Shown: positions 33,026-44,404 of the stretch, piece after piece
Layout: every line of letters begins with the position of its first letter
How positions within the stretch are numbered: position 1 is the first letter of the stretch
Assembly: GCA_016508695.1 (NCBI GenBank)
Contig: VNKQ01000007.1
Span: 1,798,001 to 1,862,000, forward strand
Length of the DNA stretch: 64,000 nt
Reading direction: 5' to 3'
Source: Hyphodiscus hymeniophilus
Taxonomy: Eukaryota; Ascomycota; Leotiomycetes; Helotiales; Hyphodiscaceae
Program-made: the position numbers and the translations under genes
The notes under the pieces: generated by a model
The model's database searches: none
Seen by the model: the letters and a program-made list of their open reading frames with translations, nothing else
Told to the model about the DNA's origin: nothing

Positions 33026-35211
33026 ATGTGGAAGAGGCTGAACAATCAAAGGGGGGCACGTCAAACCCCTATCAGTGGACCTGTCTTGAGTGATTCAAGA
33101 TTTGATGAGGATGCATACAGTGGAGGTCTTGGGATCGATGTCAATCGAGCTCAGTCGCCTCCTGACAGAGGCCGACCTCCCCCAAGACCACCGCGAGAAG
33201 GTCTGCCCAAAGATCTGCCCCAGCTACCATTGTAAGCATTGCTCCACTTGCTGCGACACGAAGTGATAGAAGAGCTTTGAGCGCTTTATGCTTCAGGCAG
33301 TCGGATGCTTCACACTGGCACCACAATGACTGTTCTGCTCTTTGAGAGAACTCAGCTAATAATCCTTAGCGAAGCTCCTGCAGCAGACGGTCGAGATTCA
33401 CAATTTAGACCCGCCTCGTCGATCTACTCTGAACCCACCCCGAGTGCTGCTACAACTCGATTTCCTACCAATATCTACTCGAATGCTACATCATATAATG
33501 ACGACGTCTCCCCTCCAAGCTCTCCGGATATTGCTACAATGAAGAAGAGGTATGTGGAATCTACGTATTCACTCGTGATAGTGCTATGCTTTCCTTCCTC
33601 TAAGCACAGCTCGGTCTCCTCTCTCGGACTCCTATTTGTCATACATGATATCACCGGTACTATCTCTTGATGCACAAATTTTCTGCCAAGACTACTCTCT
33701 AGGTGGACGCATATGCTAACATAGACCTGTAGTAGCCACAGTCAAATCCACGAACATGATGTGTCTCCAATCGATGAGACACCTGACATTTCGCGCCTCG
33801 CTATTGGTAGGCCAGGCAGCAGACTTGACTCAAAGACACCATCTAGCAGCATTCCAATTCTCCGCAGGGAAAAAAGACGCAATCAAGTAGCACAGGCGGC
33901 AGCGAACGTGGTCACGAGAAAGGAAGTTGCTGGCAGGGCTTCAAAGGATGTTCGGTGGGATCCTTATTCAGGAGAAACCACCAATAGCGAAAAAGGAAGA
34001 CCCCAGACCGTCAAGCCCGGTCAATTTACTCCACCAGGTCTTCACAGCCCCCATGCTCCAACAGGAAGACCATATGGAAACGAGTCAAACATCAGCGCTG
34101 CACCGAAGACTCAAAGGTCATTTGGAGAGCGGGTTCGAAATTTAAAGATGAATGCTCCAGAACGCCCAGAGTGGAAGGGAGCCAGTGGCAGGGTAGCCCT
34201 GGTTTCTCCTATGGCAGATCAATTGGATGTCCCTCCCCTGAATATTCCCCGAAAGAGCAGCAAGCGTGTTGCTTCGCCCCTTTCTGGATCTCCATCCCCT
34301 GTCTCAGTCATTCGAAGTGGTGGAGGTGAAACTAGTCCTGTGTCACAGCCAGAACTCTTTGACCCCACAATCCGCACCGCTTTATCGAATCATGACCGCG
34401 ACGTCCCACGAGTATTAGATACTCCTCTCGCTACTCCTCCCGAGGCTGTTCTAAAAGCCCCTTCTGACAATGCCCAAAACGCCCAAGTTTACAGTCTTCA
34501 AAAGCAAGACTCTGTGGGAGCCATTGAGCGCAACTTCAGAGAGGCTTTCAAAGACGTTGGATTCTCTGGACACAATCCTGAGAATTCGGACCCGTACGTT
34601 CAACCTCCATCCCGCTTCAGCGTGACAACGTACGCGCCTTCAGAAGCACACACTACCCCCGCCCTTCGACCGACACGTTCGACCGTCCACCAATGCCCAC
34701 ACCTCCTCAATCGAATACCACAAACCAGCAGCCATCTCCTATCCTTGGCCGCAAGCGACCAAAAGTCGTAGAATCGCCCAAATCCACCATGCGCAAAGCG
34801 GTCCCCTCCTCCCCAGTGTTCATCAGTATGACCTCATCTATGACCTCAAAACGCGGCTCCAACATTACGAAAAGCCTTCCTCAATCTCCTGCCGAAGCGC
34901 AATCTCGAGATCTCATTTCTACTCTGGAAGCACAACTGGAAGACCTGGCGCATAGGAGGAACAACATCACGAAAAGCATACGCCAGATGACGGAATTGAT
35001 GCCTACTGACGGTGTGTTGATTAATGACGAGGTGAGACGGAAGAGGGAATTGGAGAAGACAAGGGTAGAGGGTTTGAGGGAGGAGGAGGCGGATGTTAGG
35101 AGGCAGGAGCATGATATTGGATTGAGACTGCATAGGGCATATAAGCGAAAAGATAACATGGCTGAGTTTGAACCTACGGGGCTCTGGGTTAGGAGGGTTG
35201 GTTCTGGCTGA
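33026..35211 (+). CDS. Disordered fungal protein with C-terminal coiled coil
   Basis: Exons 33026-33231, 33370-33549 and 33733 onward are joined by introns of 138 and 183 nt. The protein is Pro/Ser/Arg-rich with low sequence complexity. It ends in a coiled coil of about 100 residues (ISTLEAQLEDLAHRRNNITK, LEKTRVEGLREEEADVRRQE) and the tail EFEPTGLWVRR. The frame must change near 34.6 kb. A 50-nt intron at 34594-34643 (GTACGT..CAG) would restore it, giving 604 aa. However, the skipped sequence SRFSVTTYAPSEA is itself protein-like, and one extra C in the C5 run at 34656-34660 would also restore a continuous reading. I do not recognise the family. A cytoskeletal or polarity-related scaffold is possible, but only by composition. 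Confidence 0.65.
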
Positions 35212-38200
35212 GCTCGTGTTCTGATGAGAGGTGGAAAGGGACTAAGCTAGCAGTCCAACGTGTGTCGATTGGAAATGTTTCGGAAGAGATGATTCGTTGG
35301 GTCGGAAGAGAACCACACGACTTTTTCTTTGTACTATGTGATGTCGGGATATTAGCGATGCATTGAACTCGCGGATTTGAATTGAGCGCCGTTGTCCTTT
35401 TTATGGCAGCAAGCGAGTCCCTCTGCGAGAGTCATCGCAATGCTATAGCTTATCTGCATTAATTCAATTAATCCCCGGGTTTGCCCCCATTCCCGGCATG
35501 AATCCATGTTGAAGCTCTCGCTCCCATTATCTGTTTCATGATACTTACCTATATTTAACTTCGCAGCGAGCGTTCCCGACGGTTCATGTGTGGAGATAAT
35601 GCATACGACACCTGATCAGAACAAGGTATTCGTTCCCTTGAGGATTTAGTAACTACATTTCAAGGAGCTCGAATGTGTCAGGATTAGAGTCCTATATCTA
35701 TGACCATTTTTTCAATGTAGCTGCGGCTTCCTCACCATTTAATCTGTACCCCTTCCAAATACCTCTAACACAAACGTTCGATTCTTGGCATTCTTTCTAG
35801 TGCTGAGATCCATAGATGGGAGAACCGACGGGACTTGTACATGACCGGTTGATCGCTACGCCGAATTTGGAAGAGGTCGATAACATATGATGGAATGTCC
35901 CGTTTTATTTTAAAGTAGGCGGGATTGTTCATCTTTGGGTTCGTTAAATTGTGGATTATTTGGTGATTCGAAGGTCTATTTCAGAGAGGCGACCATAATA
36001 TTTGACATATTAGATTGAAAATGTTATTGATATACATTGTATATTTTCCTCTATTCGTCTCCTATTCTTGATTGTACGTCCAGAGTCTGAAGTAGACCTG
36101 AGGGCCAAAGTAGCTTCGACGAGTATTCGCTAATTGATATACAACCAAGCGGGTTAGGTAGAGTAGCTCGATAGTGGACGAATAGGAATATATGTACTGA
36201 ATCTGATGGATTCAACAAATCTTGGCTTCAATTAGGCGATTGCTGCCACTTTTGGTTAGTAGCAGGGACGGGCCGCACCGAAACTAGAGCCTAGCTAGGC
36301 ACAGGGTCCTACAAAAATATTTTGGAGGTTTTCGGGGAGGAAAAAGAAGAACAAGCGCTTGAGTAATATTTGAGTAATGACATGGTAGAAGAAGAAAATG
36401 CCTAGGCTTAATTGTTTATAGCTCGACCTAGCAAGGCAGGACTGGAAATCAGTAGTTGTTCGTCATGTTTGCCATGTTTGCTTTACTAGTGCAATGTGCT
36501 CCTGCAGGCGCCGATTTGAGCTATCCAGTAGTAATGATGTAGCATCAAATATATCCAAGCTTCTGGGTTCAGCGGTTTTACAGCATGAGACGTGCCGCGA
36601 ATGGAGGATTGCATATCCACATCCATCTGACAAGGAGAATAACCGAAGTAGATATTGATTTGCTCCATGCTACATGTAGCTATAATTGATTTTGAGCAGA
36701 GCTGTCGGATTGACCACTAGTAAGGTCTTGGACTCAGACACATAAACATACTTGGGGCGGTACAAGTACATGGCCGATGCGTGACACTTTGAGCAATATT
36801 TGTGTAGATGTTGTAACCGCAACTCCGCTGAAGCTCAAATGAACGTTATGAGCATTGGGTGTCGTAACAATATGGAAGAACCGAGTTCATCCAAACTCTC
36901 GTACAACTCCCAGCTTTCAAGAGCAAAGGTTGTCCAATGTGTGCCAGAGCCTGGCGTTGGAGGCTGAGAGCTGGACTCGGCTGACTGATCGATTCCTGGC
37001 CGCACTTCTCATCTATAGAAAAGTCCAACACCACGCGCTTTCAGAAGAGGAAAAGAAGGAAAGATCCTGGCAGTGCCTTCTCTGTATCAATTACCGCTCT
37101 GAAAGCGATCTTGATTACGTGTAACGTAGGCGCAACAATCCAGCACCAAGACCAGAATAAATCGCTTAGATACTAGCAGTAGTTTAGTATAAGGACTGTG
37201 AGAGGAAAGCCGTGAGACATTGACCGGAGAAACTTTTGACCTCATACGAAACTTCGAAATTTGAAAAGTGCTGCGGAAACAGCATACTGCTCTCTATAGC
37301 TTAGGCAAAAGAGTCGGTTTTCAACTTACTATCTACTTTTGATTCGGGTTAATCTGTGTACGACCAAGACCGCCGCTTAACAACGTCAAGAGAGTTGTCC
37401 TGTCCTGAATCTACAACTTCCAGCTATTTGGTCCAAAAACAAACATGATGCAATTTTCTTTAGTTATCGCAGGCAGTAGCTGGAAAGAAAGTATTTGCGT
37501 ACATTAAGTAGCGAAGATGTGGATGGAGTCGTTACCAAGTATCCAACGGTACCTTTGAGAGTAATCAAAAATCTATTTCTTACCCCTCCTTCTACTAGCC
37601 TTATTCCGACTTTCCGAGGGGCAGCTTTTAATTTATCCACAACGTACAATTCCCAATCTAATTCCCAAAGCACTAAGGATGTCCGTCCAATCACGAGCGA
37701 GTCGTTACGCTCTTCTCAGCAGGTTTCTTCTGATTTTGGCACAGGAAATATGATTTTATGCTCGGGACAGGCGATGGAATTTATGAAGTGGCTGCATAAC
37801 TAGAGATTTCACTTTCTTCCACTTTTGGTACTGGCTACATTGTTGGGATCGACCGTGCGAGCTTGTGTGTTCTAAAAGTAAAATTGGACCAGGGGCTGAG
37901 GGGCTATTGTACTACAGTGACAGCAGTGTAACATAGCGCGCCTATTCGGTTCTCACAAGAACGTCAATTATTACAGAAGTTTGGAACACGATGCGCTGTA
38001 GCGACGAAGATCAATGATCAAATTTGGGCGACTTGCTTAAGCGTGATTTGCTTCGAGCCAACAGTCCTGTCGTTGGGACTCGCAAAAGAGACAGCACGCC
38101 CAATCAGTAACTATTTCTTTGCGGCCTCCACGACACACAATCTCATACTCGAGATTCTCAGAGCGGCAATCGCCGGCTTGTGCTGCTAGATTATGTCAAT

Positions 38201-38714
38201 GCTCAAGCTGCCCCTCTGTTTTATCGGAATAGCTGGATCCAATCGTTTGATCGGCTCTTTTAGAGATTATTCCATTGTTCCCAACTCAGAACCCCCTTCT
38301 ATCCAGCGCTTCCTAAAGACAAACATAAAAAAGGTGGTTAACCATGAAATACAACAGGGTAAAAACGCCATGCCAATCATTGCTTCTATCATTTCTTATT
38401 CTCTCAAGCCACCGCGGTGGGGGCTGATCCAGCTGCATCCTCATGCTTTGTCACCCCTCTTCCGTAGCGACCATTGGCCCAAACATTTGTTTTGTTGCGG
38501 TTTGGTGAATGGGGTCATCCATATTTATCAGACAGTCACATGATATGTGGATCCTCTGGCCAGCGGAGCGAGATATCTCATGCAGTTTAAAGGTAAGGGA
38601 TGTCCCCGGGGATTCTTTGTGTTCGATCTAAGCTCCCAGCCACCCGCCTCATAAGCTTTTCACAATCTGCCACCACCACTAAGGAGTACCGTACTCGAGG
38701 AGTCTCTCGAAGAG
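35212..38714. other. Gene-poor AT-rich block
   Basis: About 3.5 kb with only short, non-protein-like frames on both strands. Composition is AT-rich with frequent TA steps, especially 35.7-36.5 kb. A palindrome-bearing string at 36262-36300 resembles the end of a DNA transposon. No transposase remnant was recognised. Confidence 0.5.
36262..36310. mobile_element. Possible hAT-like transposon end with palindrome
   Basis: The string CAGGGACGGGCCGCACCG at about 36262-36279 resembles the G/C-rich 'CAGGG..GGCC' termini common to hAT-type elements. It is followed by the perfect 12-bp palindrome GCCTAGCTAGGC at 36289-36300. No matching inverted terminus or target-site duplication was found by eye, so this is a weak call. 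Confidence 0.2.
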
Positions 38715-39392
38715 ATGTCTCGAAGACTTGTCCCAGTATATCCCGATGGGGTCACGTACAGTGCCACCCATGACTCTGATCCTGCCGACCCGATGCTGGC
38801 AGCTCAGCCAAGATCACATGACTTGTACGTATTTGCGCACCATTGGAGGAGGGGGATTTATTATTTACCATTTTAGAAGCCTTTTTGAGTCCGTCGGAGC
38901 TGGTTAGTCTTCATACTTGCCCCATCTTTGGTCTACAGTATACCTGGTGTTGATTTCTAAGACTTCTTGGTGTTCCAAACAGGCCACGATGATGGTACAG
39001 AGTCACATTACCTCATTGCTCCGTCTCCAGCAGGATCCAGCACAGCTATTCACTTAAACCCTGTTGGATTAAGGAATCATCTGATCACACGCAGTTGTAA
39101 GGAGGAAGTTCAGGGAGAGTTCACTCAGAGAAGCCTGAAGTTCAAAGGCGTAGTCACTGCTATGAAGATCAAGACCAACCAGGTTGCATCGAGGATAGGC
39201 GAACCAGGTCAGGAAAGGAAAGACATTGTCAGTCAGGATGGGCCCCAGTTTTCCGAAGCGGTGAATGAGGCTCCAATGGAATTTGGCCAATCTGCGGGAG
39301 GTAGTGCTTATCACCGTATCACCCAGGATGCGGGAGCATTTGAAGGCGAGGCCAACGGAGGTTCTTGTGATTCCAAGCAACACTTGTGGTAG
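38715..39392 (+). CDS. Hypothetical protein, weak spliced model
   Basis: Three exons can be linked with canonical signals: 38715-38824, 38877-38902 and 38983-39392. Introns are 52 nt (GTACGT..TAG) and 80 nt (GTTAGT..CTAAG..CAG). The coding length is 546 nt, an exact multiple of three, giving 181 aa. The N-terminus reads MSRRLVPVYPDGVTYSATHD. No domain is recognised. In another frame the segment LQWNLANLREVVLIT at about 39274-39320 looks like a 2EXR-family block, so this locus could instead be a decayed 2EXR gene with several frame changes. The 26-nt middle exon is unusually small. Treat it as a candidate only. Confidence 0.3.
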
Positions 39393-41493
39393 AAACCTCT
39401 ACTTACCGCTGTCTTTTTCCCAGGCGCCTGGCGCTTTGATAGATAGCTTGGTGTGGAAGACCAGAGCGAAAGAAGGGCCTGCTTCTAGATCACTGCTTAA
39501 GATAAGATTCAATATTCATTTGAATTGTTCTTCGCCTCTGCTACATTTACCGGCATCTTTTTGTCATGACATAAAGCACCCAGCTCCAGATCACGAGTGC
39601 ACTCAATTCTGTACCATAATGCGTGGAAACACCTTTTTGCACAACGGACCATCAAGCTGTCTGGGAGATCCCATGAGCATAAACACCCTGCTTGAAAGTT
39701 TACATTGTTCCTATGGTGCCGCTGAAATTACAGTACTGAGCAGGCTGAGAAGGCAGGGGATGAAGAATGATATCTGCTCTCGAATAGCAACTTTATCCGG
39801 AACTAAACAATAAATTTCTCCTCTCAGGTGTCCCGTCAGAGCCAAGCTATTCTCCAACCAACTCCAAGAGAGTTGCTTGGTAATATTCTTGTCACCTTGA
39901 CGTCTCATTGTCTGTACAAGTAAGCTGGAAATGCCGCATAACTTGCCATGATACGAAGCCTGTCCAAATTTCATGGACTCCCTTATATAATCTGTCAAAC
40001 ATCCTCTTCAGCGTGCTTGACGCTAATAGCACCATGTTTCTTTTGAAGAAGTGTTCGTTAACACTGCCCTCGTAAGACAAAATTTGACGTTGAGGGTACC
40101 ATTACACTATATATCAATTGTTCAACCACATATCGTCCTCCTTACATTGGAGGTGGCACTCCCAGGCTGGCGTGTGTGCGTTAGCGTTGTAGAACTCAGA
40201 TCAGACAAATAGCTTACCTTCCAAACTAGAGAAGTGAAGAATGCTAATGATCTTGAGGTTGGCCCAAAGGAAATCACATGTCCACTAGTTGTGTATATCA
40301 AAATGACGTTCTAGACCTGTGCTGAAGGTCGACAATGGCGGGGCCCTTTCATAGATTTGCTTATTTTGCACCCTCTCTGACTGACGAAGAACATAGCATA
40401 CGTCAAAGTGGAAAGAAAGAGCCAATATGGTAACGGAAATTTGATGTTGATCGTGTGATGTGTTGTAAGGGGTAACAAAAAGGGGTTAAGCGAGAGAAAC
40501 TAGCGTGAATTGGAACTGGAACATAACGGTAGAAGAGAAAGAAGAATGGGTAAAGCGTGTTCTTTAGGTAAGTGAGCAGTAGGAACCTCTGTGATATCTT
40601 CTGTATTTATCTTAGTACAGATATACATAGAGAAGCCACTGCGGCTGTGAGAACTGCGAGATGCATCACGTGGCCGTCGCATGGAATGCAAGATCGGACA
40701 GCCAGTGAGACTTTGCTGACTAGAAGCCTTCTTGATTCATGTGAAAGTATGTGGAAGATTGATATATCAATCGAGGTAACGATCTCCTGGCCCTTATCTT
40801 TCATTTGATTTGAGAACTTCGACACTATCTTCCGAGTATAGTAAGCTCGGACCATCTGCTGTAAGTCGGGCAAAGTAAGAAACAGCTCGATGCGCCTTGC
40901 TCTCCACTGTATTACTGCTCTCTTGGGGGCTTGCCTAAACCCGCAAGGCAGCTCATCGAACAAGGAGCTGATGTTAACCTTCAAGAGGGGGAGCTAGGGT
41001 GCTCGCTTTTAGTAGCTCTCAAAATTCAACATGAAGATTGCTAGACTCTTGGTTGACTCCGGTGCGGACGTTGCTGCGAGACATATCTGATTGTATTGTA
41101 ACCCCATCGCTTCAACCTTGAAAAGTGGAAGCGTTAGGCAGTGCGATGTTGCTCGAAGAGAGAGCGATCGATTCCGTGCCTTTGGAAGTTTTCGGGGAAA
41201 TCATGAACATTAACTGCTGAATGGCCAATGCCATACAAAAACCGCATTGTTGCCGATCCTTTCCTTTGTTTTCATCTTAACCAAAAGAGAGCTCGCCCCG
41301 TGGCATACTACCGCTGCCACTACCCTGACTGCTCCGCCTCCGCGTACCAGACGGACTACTCCGCCAGTCTTCAATCTACCACGTACCGATTGTTACGTAC
41401 TAAGTCAAACATGGGCAAATTGTAAACCCCGGTTGTGCTGGCCGAATCTGGAATCTTAACTTCGATAAAGGAAACACAGTCAACAGTGTTGGT
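39393..41493. other. Gene-poor stretch
   Basis: No gene could be supported. Overlapping frames of 60-180 codons have no recognisable motifs. A Thr/Pro-rich frame at about 41305-41440 leads toward the minisatellite that follows. Confidence 0.5.
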
Positions 41494-41626
41494 GGCCCGA
41501 CATCGACAGTTGGTCCTCGTCCGACATCGACAGTTGGTCTCCCGACATCGACAGGTAGTGGCCCGACATCGACAGTTGGTCCTCGTCCGATATCGACAAT
41601 TGGTCGTCCGACATCGATATGTGGTG
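41494..41626 (+). repeat. Minisatellite, six units in a 66-bp higher-order pattern
   Basis: Six copies of a CCGACATCGACAGTTGGT-like core occur with spacers giving units of 21, 24 and 21 bases, and this trio is repeated once. All unit lengths are multiples of three. In one plus-strand frame the repeats read as P-T-S-T-V-G units, like Pro/Thr/Ser linkers of secreted fungal proteins; on the minus strand they read V-D-V-G-R. Units 5 and 6 have diverged. Confidence 0.85.
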
Positions 41627-42630
41627 GCAGTCTCCTTAGGTATGACCAGGTCATCGAAAAATAAGTTGTGTCATGGAGACCAATTAAAGTCTTGTATCAG
41701 CAGCTGTACAATTTCACATTAAGCATCGTAAAATTCATACAGTCGCTGAAAAAAAAGACTGTCTCCCACCTTTGGCCGCGGTAAGCCACTTCCAGGTGAT
41801 CATCAAGGCACCAGTAGACAAGTACAGATTGTTCGTTAGCTATCCGAAGGCCATACTGTGGATAGTAAATGTGGCTGTTGGAATTATTGCTGAAGGTTGA
41901 AGTTAAGACGTTTCATACCTTTCATTTCTCAAGCACAGGAATACTTTTAGTAACATATATCGATTGAGTGGTACATGTGTAGCAAGAAGGCAACCCGACT
42001 TGGTGCTTTCAACACACGACTCGGCATGTGTGGAGTCCTTTACCATCATGTTTGTCATGTATGGAATCCACGATTCAAATACAATGGCATCGATTTCTAC
42101 AGACCAACGATGTAGACTCTGGCGTAGTCTCCTCATAGTAACATGGTCTGATTGGCTCTTGTAAGAGTATTGGTCGCAACTTTTAACCGTCGTTGAAACT
42201 CCAAGTCGAGCAACCACTCCCGCAGAGAACTATTCTTCTGACACCACTTGCCAGTATAACCTCTGGTGAGAAAGCTGCCTGTGCAGCAAGCCGGATATCT
42301 GCCATAATTCTGATCGTTGATCCGAATGCTTACGTAATGGCCTCATCAAGCCGAAAGCACATTCTCTGCTCGACGGCAATAATCCACTGCAGAACTGAAG
42401 TCCAGAAATGAAAGGGCTCTACTTTGCTTTAGTGGGCAAGAAGAAAGCAACAGGTCTTGTACATCCTGTGACACTGAACGCCGGGTGCATGCTATCTCCT
42501 TGTGGCCGGTAGTTGTGCCCCTGCTCGAGTGAGCCAAGTTTGTCATGTACATACAGGTATTTCACTGACATTAGATCCACATTCCCTTTAAACACAGCGT
42601 TCAAACCAACGATCGAATCACCTCTCAACC
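41627..42630. other. Upstream region of the GH16-like gene
   Basis: Non-coding by inspection; probable promoter of the GH16-like gene in its last part. A poly-A8 tract lies at about 41749-41757. Confidence 0.5.
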
Positions 42631-43581
42631 ATGCCAGACTTCAAAAGCCTCCTCGATAAGGCAAAAGCCAAAGCAGAAGGCTTCGCTCAACAGCACAACA
42701 TCCCGACTCAGTTCCCTGGCCAAGGTCAACAATATCCCATCCCACCACCGAACCATCCAAATCAACCCTACGCACCTCCCATCCCACCAAATAAACCAGT
42801 GTTCTCACCCGCAGCTTACTGGCAACCATCATTCTCCCCATCAACTCCCGTCTCCAATAACTTCAAACATCAACTTGGTGCCCATGGTTGGGGAAACAAT
42901 GAGCTCCAGAACTATATTTCCGCGAATGAAAACTCCTTCCATACTCCCGAAAACAAGCTCATCGTTCGCGCAATCTCCTCGAATGGTCAATATACATCCG
43001 CGAGATTGACGTCTCATAAGACTCTCTCCAAGCAACGAGGAAGCCTGATTGCGGTAGCTACTCCGCCGTGCGCAACGGGTATCTGGCCAGCTCTCTGGCT
43101 TCTGCCGAACGAGCCATTTCAGTGGCCGAATGAAGGAGAATGCGATATCTTGGAGACCTGGAATGCCGACTGCATAAATCATTCATGCTTCCATTGGGGA
43201 CAGTTCAATGGAGAAGATTGGAACAAGCACCGAGTCATGGAGTCTCATATTCCAGACATGTCTAGTGGAAGACCTATCAGGTACGAATTCGTTTGGGAGC
43301 AAGATGAACGTGCCGATCGAAATACTGGTGGAGGAAGAGGGATCTGGTACATCGATAATAGAGCCGTTATGAAGGCACCGATTCCTGCTGGCGCGAGACG
43401 GATGAGCGACTGGCAGATCATTATCAATGTTGCGATGGGTGGGAATGTTTGCCAGGGAAAGACACCCGCAAATGGACATTATGACATGATCATCCATGAG
43501 CTCAAGCTGTGTGATGAGCCGACCGGTGGGTGGAGCAGGTTCGAAGCAGACTGGCGAGCTGGTCCGGAAGGCCATCCGTGA
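42631..43581 (+). CDS. Glycoside hydrolase family 16-like beta-glucanase
   Basis: A single exon encodes 316 aa. Residues 1-60 are disordered and Pro/Gln-rich with no signal peptide. The rest is a concanavalin-like GH16 fold: GIWPALWLLP followed by WPNEGECDILETWN. This supplies the E-x-D-x-x-E catalytic motif as E170, D172 and E175 (nucleophile and acid/base). The later MSDWQIIINVAMGGNVCQGK and YDMIIHELKLC are the usual closing strands. GH16 enzymes cleave or rearrange beta-1,3- or mixed-linked glucans. Absence of a secretion signal is unusual for a wall glucanase and suggests an intracellular or unconventionally secreted protein, or an unseen 5' exon. The catalytic residues predict activity. 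Confidence 0.85.
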   Translation: MPDFKSLLDKAKAKAEGFAQQHNIPTQFPGQGQQYPIPPPNHPNQPYAPPIPPNKPVFSPAAYWQPSFSPSTPVSNNFKHQLGAHGWGNNELQNYISANENSFHTPENKLIVRAISSNGQYTSARLTSHKTLSKQRGSLIAVATPPCATGIWPALWLLPNEPFQWPNEGECDILETWNADCINHSCFHWGQFNGEDWNKHRVMESHIPDMSSGRPIRYEFVWEQDERADRNTGGGRGIWYIDNRAVMKAPIPAGARRMSDWQIIINVAMGGNVCQGKTPANGHYDMIIHELKLCDEPTGGWSRFEADWRAGPEGHP

Positions 43582-44404
43582 CCCAGCAGAGCAACGATAG
43601 ATATAGAATACACCACCATCGAGAGACTACTTGCAACAGAGTGCAGCGAATCCTTGACAAGTGAAGTTTCCACGTACTGGAGAGTTCCTGCCATGACTCA
43701 CAGCCACCTGCTTCTTCTCTTGCCATGAAGTAAGTCTACTCAGAATTATATTCTGTTTCCAATCGCATCATCAAATTCAGCTCGCCCAGGCCGATTGTTC
43801 ACATCGAATGTTATTGAGACTGTTTGGAATGTTGTATGATACAATTGAATCTTATTACAGGCTATGTTCTTGTTCTCGATGTTGAGGCAATTCTACCCAC
43901 GAAGTTTCTGCGGGGAATAAGCATTTCAAACTGAAAACTGCATAGTTCCAGAATATCCAAGCAATTGGAATCTCAAGTGGCCTCCGGCAGCACGTGGGTA
44001 TGATTGAATTATTCCCTCTGAACTTTTACTGTCTGCGACATAGGGGCTTGAGTATTGCACCAAAGTCCAATCACTGAACTTTTCATGTATCTAGCATTAG
44101 TGATACCGATCCCCCCCATGTACTGCTTCGTTTAGGTGTGGATTGGGTTTGGTGGAGTGAGCATGCGTCCCGACTCTGAGGTGTTTCTTCTTTGCCGAGA
44201 AGCTGACGTGTGATCAGTGAACACAATTCAGTACAGTAAGCGGTGGCGGAGTTTTGCTTTTAGCCTCTAAGTTTCTTATTTCCAGTTCTCAGAATAGGAA
44301 AAACCGGCGGTCAGGTCACTTCTCTTTTCGCTGTGAAACCGCATTTCAACTCTTCGGTTCCACTGGTGATTCCATTTGGCCGTGTTACAAAAACCCACTC
44401 AGCA
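43582..44404. other. Intergenic region upstream of the alpha/beta hydrolase
   Basis: No supported coding sequence. It contains the 3' flank of the GH16-like gene and the promoter of the next gene. Confidence 0.55.

Noticed and set aside
39265..39813. 182-codon plus-strand frame
   Set aside because: Only its first ~15 residues (LANLREVVLIT) look family-like; the rest is not. Kept as a possible relic, not a gene.
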